A program made the position numbers and the translations under genes. This document shows positions 9,379 through 17,659 of a stretch of DNA of 64,000 nucleotides, piece by piece; within the stretch, counting starts at the first letter, position 1; the number at the start of each line of letters is the position of its first letter. Location: NCBI GenBank assembly GCA_963818885.1, contig CAWFTP010000001.1, positions 744,001 through 808,000 of the forward strand, in the 5' to 3' direction. This DNA is from DATFDN01 sp963818885 (lineage in GTDB: Bacteria > Pseudomonadota > Alphaproteobacteria > Acetobacterales > Acetobacteraceae). The notes under the pieces are model-generated. The model saw only the letters and a program-made list of their open reading frames with translations, did not search any database and was not told where the DNA came from.

Positions 9379-10259
9379 TGGAGTCCCCCGACGGCGCGGT
9401 CGTGCATGGCTCTCTCGAACCAGCGGAGGCCACGCGCCTCCTGCGTGAGATCGCGCAGTCCGGGCATCGCCTCGCGGCGGACCTTGCGTGCCTGGCGTAC
9501 GCGCGCCCCGGCGATCGGGAGGCCGCAGGGGTGCCCGCTTACGGCAAGCGGCTTCGCACCCTGCACCGCGAGATGCTGGCGTTCGAGGCCGATATCGCGG
9601 CCGCGGTGGACCGCAACACGGCCGCCCAGATAGGCCGCCTGCCGCGTCCGGCGGGCAAGCTGATGCTGAACCTCGGCTCCGGCTTCGAATCGCTCCCGGA
9701 CTGGGTGTCGCTCGATGCGCAGGGCGGGGATGCGGCCGCCAATCTGCTGCGACCCCTCCCCTTCGCGAAGGATAGCGTCGATTTCGTCTACCTCGCCCAC
9801 GTCCTCGAGCACTTCTACTTCCCCGGGGAGGCGCTGGGCCTTCTGAGAGAAATCCGGCGGGTCCTGAAGCCCGGCGGGGTGCTGCGGGTCGTTGTTCCCG
9901 ACATCCGCCAGTGCCTGCTCGCCTATGCTGCCGGCGACCGGGAGTTCTTCACGCGCCGCGACGAGGCGTTGTTCGGCAAGCCGCGGAATGTCAGCCTGCT
10001 CCGCCACTTCCTCCAGTACGCCGGAGCCTGGCATGGCCCGGATGGGCAGATGATTGCCCATAAATACGCCTATGATCTCGAAACCCTGACCGAGCTGCTG
10101 ACGATCGCCCGCTTCGACCCCGTCCCGAGCGGCTACATGCTCTCCGACTTTCCGGAGCTGCGGATTGACGCGTCCAGCCGCTCGGCCCGCGCCGAGGTCG
10201 ACGGCAGGAAGCTTTCATTGTTCATGGATGCCGTGGTGCCCGCCAACCCGGCGCCATGA
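9378..10259 (+). CDS. Class I SAM-dependent methyltransferase
   Basis: A 293-residue protein. The C-terminal half carries a Methyltransf_11-type fold: LMLNLGSGFESLPDWVSLD as the SAM-binding motif I region, DFVYLAHVLEHFYFPGEALG as the post-II region typical of these enzymes, and REIRRVLKPGGVLRVVVPDI as motif III. The N-terminal ~95 residues are helical and unassigned. The GTG start overlaps the preceding stop by one base and the gene ends as ATGA with the MFS gene. The acceptor substrate is unknown; the HVLEHF variant is common in methyltransferases linked to surface polysaccharide or small-molecule modification. Confidence 0.85.
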   Translation: MESPDGAVVHGSLEPAEATRLLREIAQSGHRLAADLACLAYARPGDREAAGVPAYGKRLRTLHREMLAFEADIAAAVDRNTAAQIGRLPRPAGKLMLNLGSGFESLPDWVSLDAQGGDAAANLLRPLPFAKDSVDFVYLAHVLEHFYFPGEALGLLREIRRVLKPGGVLRVVVPDIRQCLLAYAAGDREFFTRRDEALFGKPRNVSLLRHFLQYAGAWHGPDGQMIAHKYAYDLETLTELLTIARFDPVPSGYMLSDFPELRIDASSRSARAEVDGRKLSLFMDAVVPANPAP

Positions 10260-11452
10260 ACCCGGAGACGGAGCGCGGCGCGCGCGGGGCGCTGTGGGGT
10301 TCGGCTTTCGGCTACGCGATGGACGGGTTCGACCTGCTCATCCTGGGCTTCATGCTGCGCCCGATCGCCGCCTCGCTAGGTCTGTCGGGGACGCAGGCCG
10401 CCTCGCTGGTCACCGCGACCCTGGTGGGCGCGGTGGTGGGCGGCGTGGGGTTCGGGATGCTCGCCGACCGGCTCGGGCGGGTGCGCGTGTTGACCTGGAG
10501 CATCATGCTGTTCGCCGTGTTCACCGGGCTTTGTGCGCTCGCACGCGGCTACGCCGACCTGCTCGCCTATCGGACGGTCGCGGGCCTCGGATTGGGCGGC
10601 GAGTTCGGCATCGGCATGGCGTTGGTCGCCGAGGCGTGGCCCGCGTCGATGCGCGCCCGCGTGTCTTCCTATGTCGGGCTCGGCTGGCAGGCCGGCGTGC
10701 TCGCCGCCGCTCTTCTCACACCGATCCTGCTGCCTCGCATCGGCTGGCGCGGCATGTTCGCCGTGGGCATCCTCCCAGCTCTGGTCGCCTTCGCGATTCG
10801 CCGGCGCCTGACCGAGCCCGCGCTGTTCGAGGCGACGCGCGGGTCATCTGCGCGCTCGCTGCGCCTGATGCTGGCGGACGGGCCGACGATCCGCGCGGGC
10901 GCGGGGGCGGCGATCCTCTGCTCGGTGCAGAATTTCGGCTACTACGGCGTGATGATCTGGCTGCCGAGCTATCTCGCCACCCGGTTCGGCTACGGGCTCA
11001 CCCGCTCCTCGCTGTGGACCGCGGTGACGATCGCTGGCATGGCGGTAGGCATCGCGCTGTTCGGCCATATCGCCGACCGCATCGGCCGCCGGCCTGCCTT
11101 CCTGTTCTACATGGCGGGTGCGGCGGTGATGGTGATCATCTACTCCCGCCTGACGCAGCCGGGCGCCCTGCTGATCGGCGGCGCCGTGATGGGGTTCTTC
11201 GTCAACGGCATGCTCGGCGGCTACGGCGCGCTGATCAGCGAGCTCTACCCGACGCAGGCGCGCGCGACGGCGCAGAACGTGCTGTTCAACATCGGCCGCG
11301 CGGTGGGCGGGTTCGGCCCGGTGGTGATCGGAGTCATCGCGGCGCGCTTCAGCTTTCAGACCGCGATCGCGCTGCTGGCGCTGCTCTACGTTATCGACAT
11401 CATCGCCCTGCTCGCCCTGATCCCCGAGCGGCGCGGCGTGCAGCTCGCCTGA
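10256..11452 (+). CDS. MFS transporter (AAHS/sugar-porter-like)
   Basis: A 398-residue inner-membrane permease with about 12 predicted helices. Major-facilitator motifs are clear: GMLADRLGRVRVL between helices 2 and 3, RTVAGLGLGGEFGIGMALVA in helix 4, and a second-half GHIADRIGRRP. The early YAMDGFDLLILGFMLRPIA with acidic Asp residues resembles aromatic-acid:H+ symporters, but substrate class cannot be fixed. It overlaps the methyltransferase by 4 bp and closes that operon. The 3' flank contains the displaced 3' end of an IS-interrupted gene on the other strand. Confidence 0.88.
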   Translation: MNPETERGARGALWGSAFGYAMDGFDLLILGFMLRPIAASLGLSGTQAASLVTATLVGAVVGGVGFGMLADRLGRVRVLTWSIMLFAVFTGLCALARGYADLLAYRTVAGLGLGGEFGIGMALVAEAWPASMRARVSSYVGLGWQAGVLAAALLTPILLPRIGWRGMFAVGILPALVAFAIRRRLTEPALFEATRGSSARSLRLMLADGPTIRAGAGAAILCSVQNFGYYGVMIWLPSYLATRFGYGLTRSSLWTAVTIAGMAVGIALFGHIADRIGRRPAFLFYMAGAAVMVIIYSRLTQPGALLIGGAVMGFFVNGMLGGYGALISELYPTQARATAQNVLFNIGRAVGGFGPVVIGVIAARFSFQTAIALLALLYVIDIIALLALIPERRGVQLA

Positions 11453-11499
11453 GCGGCGAGCTAGCGAGCCTTTCGGAGGTGTCCACCCGCGCGGGACAA

Positions 11500-11577
11500 C
11501 TAAAACGCTGCAAGCCGAAACGAAGTAAGCCACTCGTTTATCTCTACTGACGCTGAATTTCCCACGGCAGGATTTTC
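11500..11577 (-). pseudogene. Displaced 3' end of the IS-interrupted membrane-protein gene
   Basis: Reading leftward from the IS boundary, the minus strand gives ENPAVGNSASVEINEWLTSF then RLAAF and a TAG stop at 11502-11500. It is in frame with the body of the gene at 14172-15085 once the IS and one copy of the 8-bp target duplication are removed (328 codons including stop). This is the original C-terminus of that protein. Confidence 0.85.
11570..11577. repeat. 8-bp target-site duplication, left copy
   Basis: GGATTTTC occurs immediately outside the left inverted repeat and again immediately outside the right one (14172-14179). Eight bases is the duplication size expected for IS1595-family elements. 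Confidence 0.9.
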
Positions 11578-11593
11578 GGGAGAGTTACACTTG
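11578..11593. repeat. Left terminal inverted repeat of the IS1595-family element
   Basis: GGGAGAGTTACACTTG, matching the right terminus (14156-14171) at 15 of 16 positions in inverted orientation. The match resumes beyond this block in CATACCC. Confidence 0.9.
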
Positions 11594-11733
11594 CCATACC
11601 CTTAGGCTAGGGGTAGCCTCGTTGGAGGCGACTTATGGAGTTGCCTGAGGGCGCCGGCGAGGCGCTGATGTCCGATTTTGTGGGGCATCTGTGCATCGCT
11701 CTCTCGCACCAGAGGAGGCCTGAGAGCTATTTC

Positions 11734-12589
11734 GTGATCCTAACATCGTATTTTGATGAGAGTGGCACGCACGGCGGTGATGGGACGGAGGCCAATCCAC
11801 CATCTCCGACGACAGTTATGGCCGGCCTAATGGGGAATGTACCGCAGTGGAGAACCTTCGAGCGTAACTTCGCCGACGTGCGCAGGCGATACGGGTTTAG
11901 GACTCTTCATACCCGCGACTTCAAAAAGCCAGCCGGCGAGTTTAGGGATTGGAGTTCCAGAGAAACGGGCTTCGCTTGCGATGGACCTTCTTGCAATTGT
12001 CAATGCTAAGAGGATGATGGAGTGCGTTACGTTCCGCATGGACAATACAATGTTTGCATCGGAATACATTGCGGAGCGTCCCCGAAAACCCAGATTAGAC
12101 ACTGCGTATGGATTCTGCTTCCGAAATTGCGCAACCCATTGCTTGACAGAAGCAGAGCGGCGACTGGGTGACCACAGGAAGTACAACCAGACCAAGATCC
12201 ATTTCGTCCTTGAGAGCGGACATAAGCATGCTGGGGATGCCGTTCGCATTTTCGACGAGATGAAAGATGCCCTTGCAAAAGAAGGGAACAATGTCATGGG
12301 GGCGGTTACTTTCGCAAGTAAGGGGGAATGTGCGCCACTGCTAATGGCAGACTTCTTCGCGCACACGGCATGGTGGATGGATCAAGTGAAGCGGTCGAGC
12401 GCAATTCCAGAGGTTAGACTGTTTGGAAGCTCCACACGCGGAGCCTCCAATCTCACGCACATTACCTATCGTCCGGGCGGCATGGCGAACGTGAGGAACG
12501 AGCTTCTGAGGATGGCAAGGGACCGGAAGCGGAAGCGCCTTTTTTCGGAGAATCCTTCTGTTTCTCATCTCCACCAGAAGAGCGAATGA
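11734..12589 (+). CDS. DUF3800-domain protein (IS passenger), one apparent frameshift
   Basis: Starting at GTG 11734 the protein reads MILTSYFDESGTHGGDG, the DUF3800 opening with its conserved Asp-Glu-Ser pair, followed by FRTLHTRDFKKP. The frame breaks near 11958 (one extra T). It resumes as PEKRASLAMDLLAIVNAKR and runs to 12589, with a second acidic block LLMADFFAHTAWW near the C-terminus. DUF3800 proteins have an RNase H-like fold of unproven function and are frequent cargo of mobile elements. In-frame ATGs upstream (11635, 11668) are less likely starts. Base composition is lower in GC than neighbouring chromosomal genes. Confidence 0.75.
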
Positions 12590-12719
12590 CCCTTTTGAAC
12601 GCACGATCCGTCGCGCCAGGAGATTCATCCGCGCCCACTTCGCGCGCCATGTCGATGAAACGGCGAGATTGGTCGGGGTTGTCAGCCTTCGGGGGCGGAT
12701 CGGGCGTGCGCTCTGGCAT
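12462..12719 (-). CDS. Small hypothetical protein (IS passenger)
   Basis: MPERTPDPPPKADNPDQSRR followed by FIDMAREVGADESPGATDRA resembles a small conserved alphaproteobacterial protein family (DPxQSxRFIDxAREVGxDE) that is often found on mobile DNA. The natural end is uncertain: the ORF continues into antisense of the DUF3800 3' end, and the family is usually shorter, so the last ~35 residues may reflect a frameshift or lost stop. An in-frame ATG at 12755 is an alternative start. Function is unknown. Confidence 0.5.
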   Translation of the reverse strand: MPERTPDPPPKADNPDQSRRFIDMAREVGADESPGATDRAFKRVIRSSGGDEKQKDSPKKGASASGPLPSSEARSSRSPCRPDDR

Positions 12720-12835
12720 GGCACTGAAGATTGGTTCCCTGCGCAGCTTTGGCAATAGGGGTTAGGGTCATGCATTCTATAGGCAACGTCCAGGTCAGTT
12801 TCTCCTCGTTTGTGAGAGACTTTGACGAGCTCATG

Positions 12836-13055
12836 CTAGAGCTTCTTCGTCAACCTGGCATTCCCTGCGCATGCGTCGACGGTGCTCTTCAGATTGTCGA
12901 CCATATTGCGAAGTGCCTCGTTGTCAAAACGCAACTCGCTTCCGCACCGCTCACAAGTGAACCTGTCGACATTCTTCAGTCGTCCGATTTGTTTGTACCG
13001 ATATATGGCCGCATTCCGCGCAGGCGACTGGCCACAGGTCGGCATCATTGAGCAT
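12836..13055 (-). CDS. Small zinc-ribbon protein (IS passenger), one apparent frameshift
   Basis: Starting from ATG at 13055 one frame reads MLNDADLWPVACAECGHI. Shifting frame near 13010 continues as YKQIGRLKNVDRFTCERCGS ELRFDNEALRNMV. Together they give two CxxC pairs (CAEC and CERC) about 25 residues apart, a typical zinc ribbon, in a protein of about 73 residues. Each frame alone has only one full CxxC pair, which is the main reason for proposing the frameshift. It lies between the transposase and the other passenger ORFs. No function can be assigned. Confidence 0.5.
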
Positions 13056-13164
13056 GAGATTCGCTCCTAGGATGGTTGGCGCCCCTAGGGTAGCGAACGG
13101 GGGAGCGGGAGTCATTCCGCTCCCCCTGCCGATTTACCAGCGGCGCTTTCTGGCGCGTCCTGGC

Positions 13165-14109
13165 CTAGAAGGGAGGCGCTTCTGCCCCGCGTCCACCAAC
13201 TGTTCGATAGGTAAGCCGCTTGCCAATGGCGCCTCGTATCGCAAGGTCCGTCCGCGCCTTGTCGTCGACGCCCAGCTTCTCCCGGTTGTTATGCCGGAAA
13301 TCGAACTCCGCCGCATAGCGATGCAGATGGACGTGGCTGACGTGGAAATAGCAACCGAACACGCCTCGCTTGAAGATGGAGAAGAAGTTCTCGATCGTGT
13401 TCGTGTGCCAGAAATAGGCGCGGACGTACTCTTCGGCGCCGTGGTTGACGGTGCCATGCCCGGCAAACGGTGCACCGATCTTGGGATAGACCGGGCTCTC
13501 GTCCGTCATGAGGTAGGTGGCACGATCGACGTTGGCATGGACCACCGGGCCAAGCGTCGCGGCGGTCACGTTCGGAACATGGAAGCTGCGGACCTTCCCG
13601 CCACGCTCGACCAAGGAGAGGACGATCGACTTGGGCGGGATGTGGTTCTTCCGGTTCGCGGCCTTCCCGCCGACATAGGTCTCGTCCGCTTCGACCACCT
13701 GATTGGCGCCGCCGAGCTGGCCGCTATCGTCGATATGAAGCGCGGTCATCGCTTCGCGAATGCGATGCCCAAGGAACCACGCGGTCTTCATGCTCCCGCC
13801 GAAGGTGCGTTGCAGCTGACGGGTGCTGATGCCCTTCTTGCTGGCGCACATCAGATAGATGGCTTGGAGCCAAATGCGCAGCGGCACATGGCTGGACTCG
13901 AACACAGTCCCCATGCGGACGGTGAAGGGCTGGCGACACGCGTAGCATTTCCACAGGCCTGGGCGGGTGCTCTTGCCTTGGAGGCGACCGGCTTTGCCGA
14001 TTACTCCACAACGCGGGCACGTCGGGCCGTTCGGCCAAAGGCGCGCTTCGACATAAGCGAAAGCCGCTTCCTCGTTATGAAAGTGTGGAGCGGAAAGGAC
14101 GGACTGCAT
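13165..14109 (-). CDS. IS1595-family (ISXO2-like) transposase
   Basis: A 314-residue transposase. An N-terminal zinc ribbon (CPRCGVIGKAG and WKCYACRQPFTVRMGT) spans about residues 34-65, followed by an HTH-like region around GISTRQLQRTFGGSMKTAWF. The catalytic core has Asp in VVEADETYVGGK, Asp in ATYLMTDESPVYP, and the third acidic residue in HTNTIENFFSIFKRG, then the family tail HRYAAEFDFRHNNRE. The frame is intact and the gene starts 62 bp from the right IS end, so the element may still be mobile. Confidence 0.95.
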   Translation of the reverse strand: MQSVLSAPHFHNEEAAFAYVEARLWPNGPTCPRCGVIGKAGRLQGKSTRPGLWKCYACRQPFTVRMGTVFESSHVPLRIWLQAIYLMCASKKGISTRQLQRTFGGSMKTAWFLGHRIREAMTALHIDDSGQLGGANQVVEADETYVGGKAANRKNHIPPKSIVLSLVERGGKVRSFHVPNVTAATLGPVVHANVDRATYLMTDESPVYPKIGAPFAGHGTVNHGAEEYVRAYFWHTNTIENFFSIFKRGVFGCYFHVSHVHLHRYAAEFDFRHNNREKLGVDDKARTDLAIRGAIGKRLTYRTVGGRGAEAPPF

Positions 14110-14155
14110 GGCGACTCTCCCTAGCCGCCAATCTAGCCCTAGTAGGTGGGTATGT

Positions 14156-14171
14156 CAAGTGTAACTCTGCC
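14156..14171. repeat. Right terminal inverted repeat of the IS1595-family element
   Basis: The + strand reads CAAGTGTAACTCTGCC, the inverted counterpart of the left terminus. The second copy of the 8-bp target duplication (GGATTTTC, 14172-14179) follows directly. Confidence 0.9.
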
Positions 14172-15085
14172 GGATTTTCCATAGGAAGGAAAGTCGAGAT
14201 CGCAAAAAGATCGCCGTTTCTCGCAAGCAAAAAGAACTCTCTTATTACGTAGAAATGTGGATAGTAAACATGGTTTACAGAAATGTCTTTGAATCTATAC
14301 ATAATCTGCATGTACATCAATGGCCCCACTTGCTCAATTCTTCGGACGCTAAAGTCTAGGTTACTCGAATATAGACTGACTAGGGCTCCCATGAGATAAG
14401 GCGTTGCGGAATTGTCGGCCACATAATGATCGAGGAATGCAACCACCTCGTTGCTATCCATATTCTTAGCTAATCCCCTTGTGGTATGATCTGACGCGGC
14501 GCTACCGTCCTTAGAAAGCGCCAGGCCCATTTTTGAGGCAATCTTGTCAACTTGGGCATGTGTAAAATCCTCTACCATGACGAAGGGAAACAGGTAGCTA
14601 AAGATGCCCCCTCCGTTTACAGGCATGGGAGGACCTCTCCAAACGTCTGCGGCAGCTGTTCCAAGCGCGTCGGATAGGGCTTGCGGTATGTTCGTTTTCC
14701 CAAACAACTCGCCGAGTACTCCGGCTTCCGTTGTGTGCTGATATTTTAATCCATCAATATCAGCCGCTACAAGGAAGTGGTCATCTGGAAAATACCTAAC
14801 ATGCCCGTTTGCCTGAGCCGATTGAATTTCCACAGGATTAAGGAACATCTTTCGAACGTCGAGCGTTTCCTGACCTGCTAGAGACCTCGTTATGCCGGTG
14901 ATATGGTTTTTGAGTTGCTCGATTTCAGTATCATATCTACCAGTTATAATTCTGTCGTGCTGTGCATTTAAAAACTCCATAACGCCCGCGACTGTGGTCC
15001 CAGTAACAACTCCTGCCGCAACAATCGCGACTATGATGTTGTTTTCGATGCGCTCCTTCAAGGACTGCCGCCGTCGTTGTGGCAT
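14172..15085 (-). pseudogene. Low-GC membrane-anchored protein gene, C-terminus cut off by IS insertion
   Basis: From ATG 15085 (preceded by GGGGAGAG at good spacing) the protein begins with a basic stretch MPQRRRQSLKERIENN. A single membrane segment IIVAIVAAGVVTGTTVAGVM (residues 17-36) follows, then a short helical region (DTEIEQLKNHITGITRSLAG) and a soluble domain of about 250 residues. I recognise no family. The reading frame continues into the IS and would add a foreign tail. Removing the IS and one target-site copy restores a 327-residue protein ending at 11500. AT-rich codon use contrasts with nrdJ next door and suggests horizontal acquisition before the IS arrived. Confidence 0.8.
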
Positions 15086-15342
15086 TGGCGCTCTCCCCGC
15101 ATTCGGGTTGACTATATGGCGCAGCGCCTCCTCTTTGCGTGTGAAATAGATCATAGTGGACGGGCCCATGTGTTGAACCGACGAGCGCTCCGGCAGCGCT
15201 GCGCGTTGCCGCACATGCTGGACGTGCGATCGGCTTTCCCGTGACGCTAGTGGATGGAACCAGACAGAAGGAACCCTCGGTTTGGCAAAGCTTGCCCCGC
15301 TTGCCGCCGTTTCTGCCGGACTCCCCTCTATGATTTTGACCA

Positions 15343-17597
15343 CTAGCTGCACTTCGACCAGCCGCAGTTGATGCAGGTGAGGCAGCCGGCCTCCTTCACC
15401 AGGCCAGGCTGGCTGCATCGCGGACAGACCGGGCCAGGAGTGACGTGGTGCTCGGGCGTGGACCCGGCCGCGATGTCCTGGCGCGTGTCGAGGAACCCGG
15501 TCTCGATCATGTGCCGCTCAATGATCTCGCCGATCGCCGCGACGAGGGAGGGCACGTAGTGGCCGTTGGCCCACTGACCGCCACGCGGGTCGAACACCTG
15601 CCGCAGCTCCTCGGCGACGAAGGCGACCTCGCCGCCACGGCGGAACACGGCGCTGATCATGCGGGTCAGCGCCACCACCCATGGGTAGTGCTCCAGCGCC
15701 TTGCTGTTCACGAACACCTCTAGCGGGCGCCGGATCCCCTCGTGCTCGATGTCGTTTACGGTGACGTAATAGGCGTGATCGCTGTCCGGCCAGCGCAGCT
15801 TGTAGGTGGCGCCGATCAGCTTCTCGGGCCGCACCATCAGCTCCCCGACCGCGAGCTTCGAGACAGCCGGCGTCACCTCCAGGACCGACCCGGTGATGTC
15901 GTTCGGCCGATAGGTGGTGCAGCCCTTGCAGCCGCTTCTGTACGCGTCGAGGTAGACCGCCTGGAAGTCCGCGAAGCTGATCGCCTCCGGCACGTTGACC
16001 GTCTTGGAGATGGCGCTGTCCACATGGGGTTGTAGCGCGGCCTGCATCCGGACGTGCTCGGCGGGCGAGAGGTCCTGCGCGGTGACGAAATGCGGCGGCA
16101 GCGGCGTGTCCGGCCCGAAGCGGTCGCGAAATGCCCGCACGGCGTAGCTCGACACCTCCTCCTCGGTGCGCGAGCCATCCGGCTGCAGCACCCGGCGCGT
16201 GTAGGACAGCGCGAAGACGGGCTCGACGCCGCTCGACACGTTGTCGGCGAACAGCGAGATGGTTCCGGTCGGCGCGATCGAGGTCAGCAGCCCGTTGCGG
16301 ATGCCACGCTCGGCGATGGCGTCGCGCACCTCGCCGGGCAGGCCGCGCGCCATGTCGCCGGAGAGGTAGGGGTCGCGGTCAAACAGCGGAAAGGCGCCCT
16401 TCTCGCCGGCGAGGGCGGCGGAGGCGGCATAGGCGGTGCGATTGATCGCCGCCATCCACTCCCCGGCGAGCGCGGCGGCCTCCTTGCTGCCGTAGCGGGC
16501 GCCGACCATCATCAGCGCGTCGGCAAGGCCGGTGATGCCGAGCCCGATCCGGCGCTTGGCCCGCGCCTCCTGGCGCTGCGCCTCCAGGGGAAAGCCCGAC
16601 GCATCGATCGCGTTGTCGAGCATTCGCACCGCGATCGCGGACAAGCTCGCGCAGCTCGCCCGTGTCGAGGTCGGCGCCGTCCTCGAAGGGACGGCGGATC
16701 AGGGCGGCGAGATTGATCGAGCCCAGCAGGCAGGCGCCATACGGCGGCAGCGGCTGCTCGGCGCAGGGATTGGTAGAGTGGATCGTCTCGCAATAGTTGA
16801 GGTTGTTGCGGGCGTTGATGCGGTCGATGAACAGCACGCCCGGGCTCGGCGTAGTCATAGGTCGCCCGGGTGATGCCGTCCCACAGGGCGCGGGCCTTCA
16901 CGACGCGGAATGTCTGGCCGCCGAACACGAGCGGCCAGTCGGCATCGGCCTCGACCGCCGCCATGAACGGGTCAGTGACCAGCACCGAGAGGTTGAAGTT
17001 GCGCAGCCGCCCCGGCTCGCGCTTGGCGGCGATGAACGCCTCGATGTCCGGATGATCGCACCGCAACGTGGCCATCATGGCGCCACGTCGGGAGCCCGCC
17101 GACATGATGGTGCGGCACATGGCGTCCCAGACGTCCATGAACGACAGCGGCCCCGAGGCGTCGGCGCCCACGCCGCGCACCGGCGCGCCTTTCGGCCGCA
17201 AGGTGGAAAAGTCGTAGCCGATGCCGCCGCCTTGCTGCATGGTCAGGGCCGCCTCGCGCAGGTGCGCGAAGATGCCGCCGAGATCGTCCTCGATCCGGCC
17301 CATGACGAAGCAGTTGAACAGCGTCACCCGCCGCTCGGTCCCGGCGCCGGCGATGATCCGCCCGGCCGGCAGGAAGCGGAAATCCGTCAGCGCGTCGTAG
17401 AAGCGCGGCACCCAGGCGCCGGGATCGGGCTCGGCGGCGGCCAGCGCACGGGCGACGCGCAGCCAGGTGTCCTCGATGGTGAGGTCGAGCGGCCTGCCAT
17501 CGGCCGCTTTGAGCCGGTACTTCGCGTCCCAGATTTGCCGCGAGATCGGCGCGATCAACTCGGCGACGTTTCGCCCGGGGTTGATATGCGTGTCCAT
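15343..17597 (-). CDS. nrdJ: Adenosylcobalamin-dependent ribonucleotide reductase (class II), two apparent frameshifts
   Basis: About 750 codons, the usual length of the alphaproteobacterial class II enzyme, which reduces ribonucleotides using a B12-generated thiyl radical. Recognisable parts are RFLPAGRIIAGAGTERRVTL then FNCFVM (substrate/redox Cys), NPCAEQPLPPYGACLLGSIN (radical Cys-x-Glu loop), LTSIAPTGTISLFADNVSSG, and the C-terminal Cys-rich tail CPRCSQPGLVKEAGCLTCIN then CGWSKC. Two one-base insertions break the frame: an extra G in CCCGGGCGTG near 16850, and an extra G near 16640. Both correct cleanly to YAEPGVLFIDRINARNN and RELVRIAVRMLDNAI. Such clean lesions in a core enzyme suggest base-call errors. 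The start ATG 17597 follows GAGG. Confidence 0.92.
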
Positions 17598-17659
17598 GCC
17601 TGCCTCACTTGGGGCCGCCATCCAGCCGATCCATTCCTGGGCCTGGAATGGAGTCGGTC

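Larger units (their letters stand above)
11578..14171 (-). mobile_element. Complete IS1595-family insertion element with passenger genes
   Basis: A 2594-bp element bounded by terminal inverted repeats, GGGAGAGTTACACTTG at the left and GGCAGAGTTACACTTG at the right (reverse complement); similarity continues through about 24 bp with two mismatches. It is flanked by the 8-bp duplication GGATTTTC. It encodes an ISXO2-like transposase at its right end and at least three unrelated passenger ORFs (DUF3800, a small acidic protein, a zinc-ribbon protein). The left half is visibly less GC-rich than the flanking chromosome. Passenger-carrying members are known in this family. The element inserted near the 3' end of a host gene on the minus strand. 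Confidence 0.92.

Noticed and set aside
13048..14124. 358-codon + strand frame across the transposase
   Set aside because: Antisense to an intact transposase with zinc ribbon and catalytic residues.
15086..15342. N-terminal extension of the IS-interrupted gene back to 15418
   Set aside because: The extension would overlap nrdJ, contains no domain, and a good ribosome-binding site precedes the ATG at 15085.
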